From contig JAYMTF010000036.1 in NCBI GenBank assembly GCA_036897485.1, forward strand, positions 1 to 64,000: DNA of 64,000 bases, in the 5' to 3' direction. A program made the position numbers and the translations under genes. Below are positions 11,577 through 23,947 of this stretch, in pieces. The stretch's first letter is position 1; each line of letters begins with the position of its first letter. Source of the stretch: Pelargonium nanum (lineage: Eukaryota; Streptophyta; Magnoliopsida; Geraniales; Geraniaceae). Under the pieces are notes generated by a model, which saw nothing but the letters and a program-made list of their open reading frames with translations, had not been told where the DNA came from and ran no database searches.

Positions 11577-14500
11577 TCATGGAGCCAGAGTCTCATCTCT
11601 TGATGCTTCGCTTTCATCGTTGAGCACTTGGTACTCTCCATTGGAACTTCCATTCTCAAGAGCAGGCACCGAAACGGGTACCTTCTCGCTGTAAACAAAC
11701 AAGTAGCAAAAATTTCCTTTGAATATATACTTTTTTCTGAAACTCAACATTTGCAAGGTGGACAGATATTTTGGAACGGAGGGAGTAATATAAAAAGAGG
11801 GTGATTTCAAAGGACATTGAAGCTATGTACTCAACAAAGTCGCGAAACGAATAATAAACATTAACAGCTATATATATTGCTGCATTTTAGAGGTTATTTC
11901 AAGAGAAAGTTGGCTATAACAGTTCATCGCATATCTCTAAAACCAGAATTGATAAAGAAAAAGGAGGATCTGACGTACGTTAGTGAGTAAAGGACCAGTC
12001 CAATGACTACAACTGTAAAAGCAACATAGTATAGCCAGTCGACCTGCAATTTAAGATTATAACCTGGTTAAGATACTAATAAATGGAGCAATTATAAGGA
12101 AATGAGATGTTTCAGCTTGCAGCAGTGGCAAAATTGTGGATAGTAACATCAGGCACCAAAAGACGGGATTTGAGCACGTAAACTATGGCCAATCTTTGAT
12201 GGACATGAGTTGAGAGGATACCTCCTGGCGGTAGAAAAAGATGCGGAAAATAACTGCCCACATATCAGCTGTGAGAATAGAGAGGTTGAACATAGTAGCT
12301 CCACTTAACTGCATCAAAAGAACTGAGTTTTACTAGCAAATTGCATTGAAGAAATAGGAGATGACGTGTGATCCGTATTTGATGATCATCAGATTCAGTG
12401 AACTATAACACATCCGTTTATGTCACTCAAATAACTAAATTTGCTTTATGTAGAGATTTGCAATGCAGTAAGATGAGAACTAATCATCTAACACAGTAAA
12501 TTTTTCATCTTTAGAGGATATGGTGTCCAAGTAATTGATAATTTGAAGAAAACTGACCTTGAGAACAAAAGGAGCAAGCGTGTAGAACATAAAGCATGAC
12601 AAGGTATATCCAGCTACAGATAGTATCTGAAACCAGGAACAAAACACATATCAGTTCTGTTGGTAAGGTCCTATTCAATCATATAGAAGAAAAAGAAAAC
12701 CATAAACTAGGGCCCAACATGATATGTGATACTCCCCCTCGGATGGGTCGCTAGGCTCAAACAAAACCCGCTCTGATAACATATTCAACTCGACTCCAAC
12801 TCAAAAGCTTAAGCTTATAAGTGGAGGGGTCAGCTAGTATATCAAGTGAGGACAAACTTCACGTTCTTTCGATGTGGGGTTTCTTAACATTAAGAAAGTA
12901 GCTTTCTGCTACTCATTGTCTGAAAGTTCTCATGGCTGATTAGCCTTCCATAGTAACTCTTAGCGGTCACAGTCTGTATGTGGCAAATCCTTCACATTTG
13001 CTGATTTGCATAATTAGACAGATACAACCAGAAACACTTCATCTTTATTGCTCTTCCTAATTATGATTATGCAGATCCCTAGAAACTTACGATTAACGAA
13101 ATGCATATGCCAGGGGAAAATTGTAAAAGAAAAGAATCTTAACAAAACTACTTACAATATGGAAATAGACTACTTACAATATCTGTAGACCACTCGATGG
13201 ATTCTACAGACCCTCTCTCGAAAATAGATCTAACAAAAGATTAAGGTGAAGGAAGCAATATTGTTCCATTTAGATAGAGAGCAAGAGAAACAGGAATATA
13301 GAAGCAACTGCAGCTCAAGGTCTGCAATATATGTGTAGGGAAAAGGATACATCTCAACCACACTGACTAGAAATCCATACAAACCAATCATGGCAACTAC
13401 TTCAACACGATCTTTTTTCTTCACACAAAATTCCTGCATTTTAAGGAAGAATAAGTAATTAAGCAACGTACAAGACAACAGATCAAATATGTCATCAGAT
13501 GCTCTCCACATCAAAACCTCCGCAATTAACTAAGCTAAATTAAGAAATTAGTTGTCTATATGATCATTAATACTAGAGAGAGAGAGGGTTGACAGGATTC
13601 ACTGACCTCGCCAACATTGCTTAAAGCGAAAAAAATTGTCCCTCCAATGACAAGTGTGTCACCTAGAAGCGCGTTTGTACCACCTGAAACACGAATGTGC
13701 AGTTGCAAGATGATTTGCTATCATTGCTATGAACATATGCAAACAGATAAGAATAAGTGCTTGTGCAAAATGGATGAAATGTTGCACTTCAAGACATTAA
13801 CCACGCATACGAAATATCAAGTACCTCCACCGCCAACACCAGCATCAGAGAAAAGCACCAAAGTAAGTCCCCCCACGCAAATGACGGCACCTATTATCTG
13901 CCACAGGGAGTATCGAGTGCCTAGAGCAATCCATGTAAGAACTATGACCCACGCCACGGTAAAACAGTCCAATAACGTCACACTAGTAATTGACGAGTAC
14001 TGGTACGCTTTATTAACTGCATTACAACATGTTGAAGTCAGTCATTTCATAGATCCATATATGAACAACCTAGATGGGTATATAAGATCGACAAAAGAAT
14101 CAAAATTACATAGAATACTTCATCGATCCTAGATCTTATGCTGTTCTAGCTAGTCTTATGCACACACTAATAAAAATCTCCTACTTATCTGAAAATGATG
14201 AATAATATATACACCTAACCTTTCATCAAAGTTTCCCAATGTCATTGATTGTACACAAAATTGTTCAGAAAACATTGAAATAGTGCCTTTTTTTTATTCA
14301 GATAAATCCAAGATGACAACAAAACTGCAACAACTATCAGTCTATGATCAGTATCAACAATATTCTTCTAAATACATTGAATCTGAGAACCAAATGTTAC
14401 GTTCCTGATCACGCCCACCTTGTCCTTGCACATGTAATGTCAGAAGACTCGTAACACATGAATAGGGGAGGAGATGAAGCAGCGAGGGTTAGGTAAACAA

Positions 14501-15088
14501 TAAACAGCCATTACTCACCGAGATAATTTCCTTGAACGTCCACAAAGCCTAAGAGGAGATACCAATACCAGGGGACCTGCAAAACTCAGTAAAAGCATAT
14601 AGCATATTTATGATTCAATAACCCCTCAACAAAAAACATTACAATTTCTGACTTCAGAGGACATCACATTAATGCCTTTACCCACCATATTAAAAAATCC
14701 AACCTTTTCTTTGTGATTCATTTAAAAACCAAGAAACAAGACATAGTGTGTGTATATGTACCATTAGTTTCTGTCGCCGAAATATCAATATGCTGATATA
14801 CACCACAGCTAGTGTCAAATAACTAAAAGACATCTGAAAAATGGGTGCATCCACACCTACACATAATGGCATGTAAAATCAAGAACACCATCGAAAATGA
14901 AAAGGGTTTTTCATATATATGAAGGTGAGATTGAGGTTACCAAGATCGGCTACGAGAGATGAAGTGAAGCTTGCCATTGCCATCGAGAAAGAAACAACCT
15001 GGCCAAGAAACAACAAGTAGAGAGTTTGTCCAGTTTTGTGACTGACCCACCTTCTGTTCATCGCATCGCGCCAGTTCATCAAGTTCAT
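11577..15088 (-). CDS. SLC35F/DUF914-family membrane transporter
   Basis: Eleven coding exons (15088-14941, 14856-14762, 14576-14519, 14016-13825, 13683-13607, 13433-13351, 13229-13178, 12626-12558, 12308-12222, 12043-11979, 11688-11577) give 345 residues. About ten hydrophobic helices are visible, for example LYLLFLGQVVSFSMAMASF, WYWYLLLGFVDVQGNYL, DCFTVAWVIVLTWIAL and YYVAFTVVVIGLVLYSL, with an acidic hydrophilic tail. This is the drug/metabolite transporter fold of the SLC35F1/F2/F6 group (Arabidopsis At3g59310-59340). Plant substrates are not known; nucleotide-sugar-like carriers of the Golgi or other endomembranes are the relatives. The start is the ATG at 15088, since the frame upstream has only a GTG. 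Introns carry a MITE end, a TRIM-like fossil and a duplicated splice donor. Confidence 0.92.
11755..11792. mobile_element. Stowaway-type MITE, terminal fragment
   Basis: ATTTTGGAACGGAGGGAGTAATA is the standard Stowaway/Mariner-type plant MITE terminus read outward. It lies in the last intron of the SLC35F-like gene. The matching left end is not recognisable. Confidence 0.6.
12705..12885 (-). mobile_element. TRIM-like LTR element fossil
   Basis: Read on the minus strand, a CCCCACATCGAAAG start is followed by an AGCTTAAGCTTTTGAG region and then TTATCAGAGCGGG, which matches the usual tRNA-Met primer-binding site of plant LTR elements (TGGTATCAGAGC). This looks like one LTR end plus the primer-binding site of a small terminal-repeat retrotransposon in miniature. 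It is fragmentary, non-coding and old, and lies inside an intron of the SLC35F-like gene. Confidence 0.5.
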
Positions 15089-16025
15089 TGTGAAGTGAAA
15101 GTAGTGAACTACCACACAACAACGCAGCTACTGCAAGAAACTAAGTGAAGCCAAATCAAAAACAAAAGGCCTCAAATAGAACAGGCAACATCAAGATTGA
15201 TTACATAAATATATCAAGTTTTTTTCCTAATTATACAAGAAAGGTGTGGATTATCAGATATCACACCATTACTTGCTCTGCCTCTGCAGCTACCATTCTT
15301 TTCCTTGTTCTTGACCAACTATAACTGTATCACCCAACGGTTAAAATTAACTGTTGAAGGGCCATTCGGCTTGCTTCACGTGGCGTATTGAGTTTGGTAA
15401 GGAGACATTTTTTTGCCAAATATTTACTCATTTGAAGGTTAGACAAAACTGAGTGGTAAATTTTTAAGTAATTTGTGTTAAATAACTGAGATTTGTCAGC
15501 AATACAATACTAATTTGTAGAATCAGCGTGTGGTGTTTTGAAGATCTGTGATGGGATTCATGCAGGAAAAAATATAAAAATAATAAAAACAAATCTTTCA
15601 TTCAATCTCAAATCAGAACTGAGTTAACAAATAATTTTATATATATGGATATATAAAATGCTTTAGGGACAAAATCATAAATATTGAAATATAAAATGAT
15701 CATGTTACAACTGTAGACAAATCCAAATGAAGTTACTTACTTCGTGTTGTGACCCTCAACGATTCTCTTTCTTCTTCTTTTTCTCTCCTTTTTCCCATTT
15801 TTAGTACTTGAAAGTAAAATGTTCAATCTTTATATACGATAGAGAAGAAGATAAAAACAATATATAAATTTAAAAAGGATTAATACGTGGCCACAAAAAA
15901 AAAATACTTGTCCACTTCGAGCATGTGTTTCACATATACATTACTTGCTGACATTGTCGATAAATTTACAGAACATTTATTAATAGATTTGTAAACATTT
16001 ATCAGTGTAAAACTATAGGCAATAC

Positions 16026-16475
16026 TAGCTGACAATTCGTGTTGTAATCGGACACGAAATTAGTATGTTTGGCCTCACACATTTTGTAATTGTGTTGTAT
16101 TTGTGTTGGGCTTCCAAAACATGCATGCACAATTAATTAGTCATGTTGTGACACACACAATACGCTCATCAAACACACTTAAAAATGTAATTATAAATTA
16201 ATCCTAGGAACATGCCAAACGTGTTATTGGCCATGACATGCAAAACGTTTGGATAGTGTCGCGTCTAGCATGTTGGTACTTGGTTCTATCGCGAAAAATG
16301 TGTTAGGTTGTGTTCGTATCAACACGACCCATTTAGTTGTCGTGCTCAATGTATCATGTTCATGTTCAATTGTTTAGCACGATGAATAAACTTATTGTGT
16401 TCATGTTAGATTGTGCAACTCAAGCAGTCTTATGTATAACACGAACACGACACATCTGCACGAGCTGCCAACTTT
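16026..16475. mobile_element. CGTGTCGTG-rich MITE (copy c)
   Basis: Left end TAGCTGACAATTCGTGTTG and right end CACGAGCTGCCAACTTTA are decayed versions of the copy b termini. The interior has the family's TTGTGTTGGGC, ACACGAACACGACAC and CGTGTT motifs. Diverged, so older than copy b. Confidence 0.5.
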
Positions 16476-16995
16476 AACTAGATTTGTCGAGAACTATTAG
16501 TAGACTAGCATACATTTCATCGAAATAAAACAAAACGTATAGCCAATACTGAATTTTTGTACATTTATAAGTGAACTTACCTATATTAGTAAGTGCAAAA
16601 AATAATGTTTATTTACATGTAACAAATGGCACATGAAACATTTCCTAAAGATTTTGGATTATAATATATAATTATCTTTCTTATTAAAAGCAGACTTCTT
16701 TTTGCTGTGTACATATGGATGAAACTCAAAACATGTTACACAAGCAATAAAATCTAATTTCACTCAAAATACTAAAAAACATATCATTTGACTAAATAAT
16801 AAATTAATCTAATTTCTAAACACCCACTTATGACTTAACAACTATATATAAAATAAAATTAAAAAAACCCACGTAACAATTTATCTATATTTATAGAAAG
16901 TAAATTATTAAAATATTAATATATGGGCGGCATGTCAGCTACCCACGCCACAATCAGGACCACTCAAATGGTCCTCTCATGACCACTAAGAACCT

Positions 16996-17005
16996 GCCAC
17001 GTGTT
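16996..17005. promoter_or_regulatory. G-box/ABRE-like element upstream of SAP
   Basis: GCCACGTGTT contains the CACGTG core (16998-17003) bound by bZIP and bHLH factors, including ABF/ABI5-type proteins. It sits about 300 bases before the likely transcription start of the A20/AN1 gene, consistent with stress or ABA induction. Function is inferred. Confidence 0.5.
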
Positions 17006-17316
17006 CAATAAAGATGCATGTTTTTGTGTTGGCGTGGCTTTTTTTATTTTATCAAACAAATTTACTTATCAATTAAGCATCTTTTTTATTTGTTAGACAA
17101 AAAAGAAAATCTTTTAACTTATTTTTGGCTCCTCCAGCCTGTACTTAGATATTTATTTATTTATTTAAAAATAATAATTAATAATTGGAAAAGATGATAA
17201 TGATTTGTCATTTGTCCATTTTCTTGGTTCCTTCCTATAACTTTTTTCTTCTTTTCATATTTATCCTCTTCTTTATAATCCTCTTCTATCACATTCCTCC
17301 CCAAATTCTCAACCAG

Positions 17317-17664
17317 GTACGACCTCTTCCGCTAATTCTCTTCAATTTTTCTTGAATAAATTATTTTTTATTTTTTTAAATTAAAATATTTAATTTTCTT
17401 CCACCTGTTTGGTTGCTAAGAAAACGGAAAAGATAAATTTTCTGCCGTTGCTTCCGTCAGTTTGATTCTTGAGAACCTTTTTTTCCGTCTTTATTTCGCC
17501 AGAAATTTGTGACCGCTCGTCGGTTTTTCGATTTTCCTTTTATTTTCCTCCGTTTTCTCGGCAGCCAAACAGGGATCGGTTTCTCTCCGTAACGTTTTTG
17601 TGTGTTGAATGGAATGAAATTTGCTGAAAAGTTGAACAAAAACTAACCTGGATCGGTTTCGCAG
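17317..17664 (+). other. Probable 5' UTR intron of the SAP gene
   Basis: A good donor (AACCAG/GTACGA) and a good acceptor (TTTCGCAG/ATCAAG) frame a T-rich stretch ending 81 bases before the start codon. A TATA-like TTTATAAT precedes it near 17270. Leader introns are common in plant A20/AN1 genes. Confidence 0.5.
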
Positions 17665-17745
17665 ATCAAGCGGTCCTTGTTCTCCGAATCTACCAGTTGA
17701 ATTTCTCAAGATCTGCTCGCGAAATCGAATTGAGGAGAGAGAGAA

Positions 17746-18279
17746 ATGGCGGAAGAGCACAGATGCGAAGCGCCGGAGGGCCACCGTCTCTGCGCCAACA
17801 ACTGCGGCTTCTTCGGCAGCTCCGCCACCATGAATCTGTGCTCCAAATGCTACAGGGACGTTTGCCTCAAGGAGCAGCAACAGGCCTCCATCAAATCCAC
17901 CGTCGAGAACTCGCTCTCCGCTTCTTCTCCTTCCTCCTCGTCGGAAATCACCGGATCTCTATCTCTTTCTCTGTCGTCCTCGTCGGAAACTACCGTGGTT
18001 CTACCGGAGGTCGCCGGAGATCTGCGGTTGCCGACTCTCGCAGCCGATGTGCCGGAGGCCGCCGCGGCGGAGCCGCCTCAGCCGCAGGCGAACCGGTGTT
18101 TCTCGTGCAGGAAACGGGTCGGGTTGACCGGGTTTAGGTGCAAGTGCGGGACCACATTTTGTGGGGTCCACAGGTACCCGGAGAAGCACGCGTGTACCTT
18201 TGATTTCAAGAAGGTTGGGAGAGAGGAGATTGCGAGGGCCAATCCGATCGTCAAAGCTGGCAAGCTCGACAAGATATGA
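17746..18279 (+). CDS. A20/AN1 zinc-finger stress-associated protein
   Basis: One exon, 177 residues. The N-terminal A20 finger has Cys16, Cys20, Cys32 and Cys35 (CANNCGFFGSSATMNLCSKC). A Ser-rich and acidic linker spans about 45-115. The AN1 finger has Cys118, Cys121, Cys132, Cys134, Cys139, His142, His148 and Cys150 (CFSCRKRVGLTGF, CKCGTTFCGVHRYPEKHAC). All zinc ligands are present. The family (SAPs) binds ubiquitin through A20, often acts as an E3 ligase or redox sensor, and is induced by salt, cold, drought and ABA. Intronless coding regions are typical. The position between LysM and PAP genes matches Arabidopsis At3g52800 (SAP6), so it is the likely orthologue, though the symbol is not certain. 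The coding region is GC-rich compared with its surroundings. Confidence 0.95.
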   Translation: MAEEHRCEAPEGHRLCANNCGFFGSSATMNLCSKCYRDVCLKEQQQASIKSTVENSLSASSPSSSSEITGSLSLSLSSSSETTVVLPEVAGDLRLPTLAADVPEAAAAEPPQPQANRCFSCRKRVGLTGFRCKCGTTFCGVHRYPEKHACTFDFKKVGREEIARANPIVKAGKLDKI

Positions 18280-19785
18280 TCACGACCGTCCGATTTAATC
18301 TTTATTTGGAAAGAGTTGCAAATGGATGCGAAACATGGGATTGCAGCTCCTACGTATATGGCTACGTGGAAAAAAATTTCGGATATAAATATTCTCTCAT
18401 TTTTCTGATGTATCGAAAATAAGGGTAGTTTAGTAAATTATGTGGCTTTTGCTTGTAAAAATGTCTCTTTCGAATTGAAAATTTGAGTCCATTTTCATTG
18501 AAGATTCTTCCACCATAGGGTCTTGAATTCTGTCGGTGCCAATTGAATGTTATGATAAGATAATGAAAATATCAACTCACTATTCTTATTTTTGCAAAAC
18601 AAGATATTTGGAAGTTTGATTCCATGCGATAAAAATTGGTCCCAATGGAATAAATTTTAGAAAGCAAAATGTCTATATTTATCAAAAGTGACTGTTATGC
18701 ATTGAATTGACAATACATACAGAAACGAAACTAAATTGGGCAAATAACGGGACAACAAGTGGCACTAGAGGCCATGTCATTAGTTAAAGTCAACTCGGTC
18801 AAACTCGGGTCGATATTAAACAAATGACGGGTTGAGTCGATTAGGCCAACGCGTGGTACAACAAGTCAAATCAATCCTTGAATCAACCTAGGTCAACCAT
18901 GTTTAAGCTTGGTCAAACCCTTGAGTCGACATTGAACAAATGTCAGATTAAGAGTATGGTTTGCAGACGATCAGTACGCTAAAATCAAGACATCTGCAGG
19001 CACGTCTGCATGACCATCCGCAAACATCTCGGTGCGAAGTTTGGGGAAGCAGTCTCTCTCTCTCCTCCGATAACCACAATCTTTTCTCCTCTGAGAACCG
19101 CAATCTTTCTCATCCGAGAAGCGTATTCTTTATCTTTGGGGAAGCACTCTATCGCTTCCATGAAGCACTTCATGCCCAAAAGTTGATTCCAGGTATAAGG
19201 ATCAAGACCAAGGCACAAGGTAGAACAAGAGCAGCTTTTGCCCTAATCGGGAATCGGACCCTCACTTCACCCGCAAAGCTTGGAGATCTCTCGGATGATA
19301 GGGGAAGTAAGACTTAGAGAAAAAAGTCTAATGATAACTGTGAAATTAAGGGGAGTTTTTGTCCTTTTACATTTAAACTAACAATGTTAATGACGAAAAG
19401 ACTTTGTATACTACATGATAGTCTAAAATTGTGAAAAAAAAAAAGATAAGAGGTACCAAGTATTTTAGGTGACAAGTTAAACGGTATCTCCTGTAATGTA
19501 ATTACCTCTAATATTTCAATAAAAATTGACCAAAATGGACCTCAAATTTTAAAAGAAGCCGATTTAATCCTCAAACTTATACTAAGTTAAAATGGTCGCT
19601 GAATTTTCAATTTTATTCTACTAAACGCGTAAACCACAAAACATGTATATGTAGTTTCAACTTGATTTAATTAAAAACAACTTACTTCCTTAACATTTCA
19701 AACGGTAAACTAGCTGCAATTTAAAAATATCCTACTCGTCCTATTTTTAAACATTTTAACCAGAATTTGCTAAAGCAACGCTTCC
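18280..19785. other. Intergenic, unclassified repeat-like block
   Basis: After the SAP 3' end, 18740-19320 is richer in GC than its surroundings and has internal similarity: GTCGATATTAAACAAATG near 18810 and GTCGACATTGAACAAATG near 18928. It looks like repeat-derived DNA, but I cannot name the family. No gene seen. Confidence 0.4.
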
Positions 19786-22292
19786 TTATGCGTTCTCACT
19801 CTTCTTTCTACTTCTGCCACATTTCCAAAACAACTTAAAACAAGTAAGCTTTTGCTCTTTCATGTGATATGGATGATTGCTTAAGTAGCCGAAACATCCA
19901 TCCATACTTCTGGCGCCGGAAAATTGAGATCGCCAACCTCTATTACTCTCGTACTTGGAGCAGCTCGGATCTTTGCATTCCCAGAGCATATCTTCTATAC
20001 GCTGTGATGCGTAAATTGTAAATAAAACAATAAACAAGAACAATCCAATCGCAAGCATAATGTACAAAAACTCTAATTCAAACGTTCCTATATAATATTA
20101 TTGGGGTAATTACGAACACAACTCAACCACGATGTCCAAAAACATGTAACTATTGCAACACGTCAATTTTAATGGAGATATTTGCGCTTTGTAACATTCT
20201 TTTATTCTTAATTTCCAAAAATACCCTTGTAATCTTCTTATAAAAACATAACCAAATTCCCATGGCATGTATTTAGATATGATATTCATTCTCTATAAAA
20301 AAAAAATTATTCTTAAATTTCCGTCTATTTTTTCTCTCTCCAAAGTTTCAAAACTTAGATACAATGTTTATGACATCAGAGAATGTCGCTTGTAGAACAT
20401 GACAAAGTAAAAACATATGATGTGTAAATGTTACGAAAAAAAGAGGTTAAGTGTTTGGAGACATAGTAGTTAGGGTAGTATCTTGTAATTCCTAATTTTA
20501 TTTTTTGAACATGTAATATAATGAAACCACGTACCGGTGTGAATTTGCTGTTTTGAGGTGAGACTATGTTTAGGAAGCGGGGCTGACACAATTCGAGCAC
20601 CCGATCAAACAAACCTTCCATACTAGTCGATGGTTTGAGTACTACGACATCCAGATCTTTTTCGTGAGGAAGCAGTATTTCGGTAAAATCTTCATGAATG
20701 TAGCAATTCTGTATAGATCAAACCGGAGGTTACATTACATACATGCAATAACTTAAAATAGCGTTTAGATTAAAGTTTTCGTAATGAGGAAAGAAAATAA
20801 AGAATAAAATCATCTTATGATAAAAAAGGTCTTATCCAAACTCTCAGTTTCTGTCACTGAACATAAATTCTAATGCAAACGCTGCGCTGTGTATATTCAT
20901 ATGTCAAAGCAAACAAGACCGTACCTTTTGTACCTTTCGAGAGTAAGTGGCCAGTTTCAAACCTTTCGAAGAATCGAATTTTTTGAGAAACTCTTCTACT
21001 TTATCGTACTTACTCGTGTCATGTCTTCCTATTTCTCCTGTCAAATGAATAGAAAGCTTCGCTTCCTCCAAACTAAAAGGATCCAATGAAAACGGCATGT
21101 CATCGCCTGTAAACTCGAAAGAACGAAGATTCGGAGTATCAAAATCGGCACTAACGAGATTTTCACAGTCTCTCAATACGACCTTTCTCATATACACGCT
21201 CAAGATCGTGATATTTTTCAAGAGATTGCCTTTGCTGATCTCCAATTTCTCGAGAAAGGGAAATTCGGACAAATAGTTCTGAAATGAAGCCTCTGTTATC
21301 TTGGGATCCTCCAACGACAACGATTTTAGAGACTTAGAAGCGGTCAATTTAATATTGCAAGTCTCGGATTTCTTTCCCGAAAACCAAAATGTACTAAGAT
21401 TTTTAGCCTCGAGTACTATATTTTCCAGCCCGGGACACTGATGCACCTCTACCCTATCGAGTTTATGACTCGTAAGTTGCAAGCTTCGCAACCCGTTGCA
21501 CTTTATGAATCTCATGTCCTCTAACGAAGGGCAAGAAACCACGAGACTCTCGATTTTCTCTTCGTTAATGTGGAGTTGTCTGAGACAAAGCCTTTTTAGA
21601 TTTGGGAGGTGAATATTACTCGAAGCCTTCCACTTACACGAACGTAACCTTAGTGCAGTGATCGATGCTGATGACAAGACTGCTCGGGGCAAACTATAAT
21701 GCCACTTTTTTTCAACTGAGACGCAAAGATCCAGCTCGGGAACATCATTTTGAACCGCGAGGCCTATCCAATTGTTCAAACGGGAGGAGAGTTCCAGATC
21801 GTAGGAGCATACGTGTAGCGCTAACTTATGCACACACGAATTTTCTTTGAAGCGGGTTTGGATAGACTTCTCGACAAAGTCCTTAAACATAGTTTTCTCG
21901 TTTACTCGAAGCTTTTCCCGAGCTTTCTTCTTCAGGACGTGTTTGTGAAACTTGCGCTCATCAAATTCTAAGCCGGAATAAGAAAGCCACACGCTATTCC
22001 ACCTCTTGGACAGAATGCTTATCCGAGCTGCCTCTTTTGTAGATAGAAGACGGGATAGGATGTCATGGATGATACAATCGGGAAGTCGTGAAATGTGATC
22101 CACGACATCTAGTGTCTCGTCAATGGCGCCTACATTTTCCCCCCTTTTCTTTCGTTTCTTGTTAACATTCTCGTCAATGACGCGAATAACATCTTTCCCC
22201 CTTCGTTTTCCCGAGCTCTGATCCATGGAATCACCTCCTGAACTCATAGGGGTTGAGCGTTTCTTCGGGTTCTTAGTACACGATCTCTTCAT
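19786..22292 (-). CDS. F-box protein with LRRs and FBD-like C-terminus
   Basis: Three coding exons (22292-20934, 20708-20535, 20001-19786) give about 582 residues. The first donor could instead be at 20925, adding three residues in frame. Basic, Lys-rich N-terminus (KKRKKRG); F-box at about 66-106 (HISRLPDCIIHDILSRLL, RISILSKRWNSVW); leucine-rich region with repeated L..L.L patterns to about 430; then the FBD-like end, with WECKDPSCSKY and GWRSQFSG aligning with the usual C..C..WR pattern. The family supplies substrate receptors for SCF ubiquitin ligases; the target is unknown. The start at 22292 was chosen because a TTGCAG acceptor lies just upstream, making the earlier hydrophobic stretch intronic. 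The last exon looks like a separate small frame if read alone. Confidence 0.85.
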
Positions 22293-22301
22293 TACGAGAA
22301 T

Positions 22302-23185
22302 CTGCAACGACACAGACGCTACAATCAAAACAATACTAAGTAGTGAAAACTCGGAAAAGGACATTATACTATGTACAGAACAAACTATGTTTGCAAGCTG
22401 CACAACATTCTTGAATGTGGTAAAGCAAAATTAGCAGTGATATAGAGAAAACTAGAGTTGGCTATACGTGTTGTGAGTTGTAACACAACGTTTTCACAAA
22501 ATAAGTGTGTTTAGGCATATATTTTGTTATCGTGTTGTGTTCGTGTTGAGTCTTCAATACACGTGCACACGGTTAATAATGTGTCGTGTTCGTGTTGCAC
22601 GGCCCAATGCGAATATGATTATGAACACAAAACACGACACACGACCTAACACATTATGCACGATAGAACCACCACGTTTGACACAACACTATCTAACACG
22701 TTTGACACGGCATAATTAACCCAATAAGTTAAATTGACACGTTATTGTCATTAAATAACAATTATATTCTTAAGTGTGCTTGTTGAGCGTGTCACAACAT
22801 GACTAATTAATCGTGTGTACGTGTTTTGAAGGCGCAACACGAACACGACAGAATTACGAAACGTGTTATGTTCTCCTACATGAACAGCACACAATTACAA
22901 AATATACGAGTTCAAACACTAATCTAGTGTAGTGTATCAAGTTACGACACAAATTGCAAGTCCTAGTTCTTATAAAATTAAGTCACATTCACAATAAAGC
23001 TCTTCAATCCAACCAACATAACAAAATTGAGATCACAGATTCAACATATTGTTCTTGTTTGAATTTCACAACGGTTAAAATTAAAATAAATAACAAAAAT
23101 CCCATAAAAAAACAGTGACAGTCACAGAGTAATGAATCCAAAGTATATGTTAAGAAAATACGAACATAGATGCGAATTAGTTACC
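22302..23185 (-). other. Probable 5' UTR intron of the F-box/FBD gene
   Basis: On the minus strand a donor (ATTCTTCG/GTAACT) at 23185 pairs with an acceptor (TCGTTGCAG) ending at 22302, leaving a first non-coding exon near 23186-23330. A CGTGTCGTG MITE occupies most of the intron. Inferred from splice motifs only. Confidence 0.45.
22453..22965. mobile_element. CGTGTCGTG-rich MITE (copy d)
   Basis: About 510 bases, the longest copy. Left end TAGAGTTGGCTATACGTG; right end CACAAATTGCAAGTCCTA, the decayed inverse. The interior is close to an inverted repeat, with AACACGAACACGACA mirrored by TCGTGTTCGTGTT. No coding capacity and no clear target-site duplication. Confidence 0.55.
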
Positions 23186-23585
23186 GAAGAATCACGAGAG
23201 GCAGTACGGCACAGAATTTTGGTTTTTCTAGATTTTCTGAGGGTTTGTTTGTACGATGCAGTTATTTTTGTTTATGTACGAGGTAGAGATTGTTTTGGAG
23301 GCGGTAAAGGATACAATTTGGCGGCTGTACAATTTGGGCTTTTTTAAGGAGAGCCCATCTTGTTTGCATTTAAAATAGGCCCACACATTATCTATAATTA
23401 AACCAGTAATGATGCCAAATGGCTAAGAAGTAAGAAGCAAGAACTATGTGAACTTTAAAAAGAAAATCGGACTCTCAATCAGTTATTCGTGCTCTCAAGA
23501 CCTGAGGAGAGGTTTTATGTGTCATAGATATTATATTAGGTGACATTGTGTCTTTGTCCTATTATTTTTTAGCATCGAGTTTTGT

Positions 23586-23760
23586 TTTGTTCACTGGTCT
23601 CCGAATCGGGTTGCTCATTTGTTAGCCATATTGTCCGTTTCATGGTTGATCCCGACTTGTTGGGTTGGTCAGCAGTACCCAATCCCTCTGGAGTATGCTA
23701 TTTTAGCTGATATGCTTTAAATAAAAGCCTATAGTTTTTCTCAACAGAAAAAATTCCCAA
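23586..23760 (+). pseudogene. LINE RNase H C-terminus and 3' tail relic
   Basis: A 44-codon frame ending at a TAA (23718-23720) reads FVHWSPNRVAHLLA, then WLIPTCWVGQQYP and LEYAILADML. This is the typical C-terminus of the RNase H domain of plant L1-type LINEs (N.VAH.LA followed by W and P-rich residues). A short 3' tail with AATAAAA and an A-run follows. A 5'-truncated fragment upstream of the F-box/FBD gene. Confidence 0.65.
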
Positions 23761-23947
23761 AGCACTCCCAGATTACAACATTTTTTTTTCTTCTTTTTGA
23801 TTAAAATCAAATATAGAGTACATATATTACATTCCCAAGAAAGTCCTTCACTCCTTAACCTGTATGGGATAAAATTTTCAAAACCAAAACACTCTTGATC
23901 ACAATAATGTCTAATTAATTCAAGAATAGAATAATTAAGGTTAAAAA

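Larger units (their letters stand above)
15089..17316. other. Intergenic between SLC35F-like and SAP genes
   Basis: Leader and promoter of the minus-strand transporter lie on the left (about 15090-15850). A CGTGTCGTG-type MITE lies at 16026-16475 and the SAP promoter on the right. No coding frame is supported. Confidence 0.5.

Noticed and set aside
13617-14132. A 171-residue plus-strand frame
   Set aside because: It lies across exons 4 and 5 of the SLC35F-like gene on the opposite strand and has no recognisable domain.
22293-22403. Hydrophobic N-terminal extension of the F-box/FBD protein
   Set aside because: It begins with GTG, and its hydrophobic stretch is the pyrimidine-rich tract before a TTGCAG splice acceptor.
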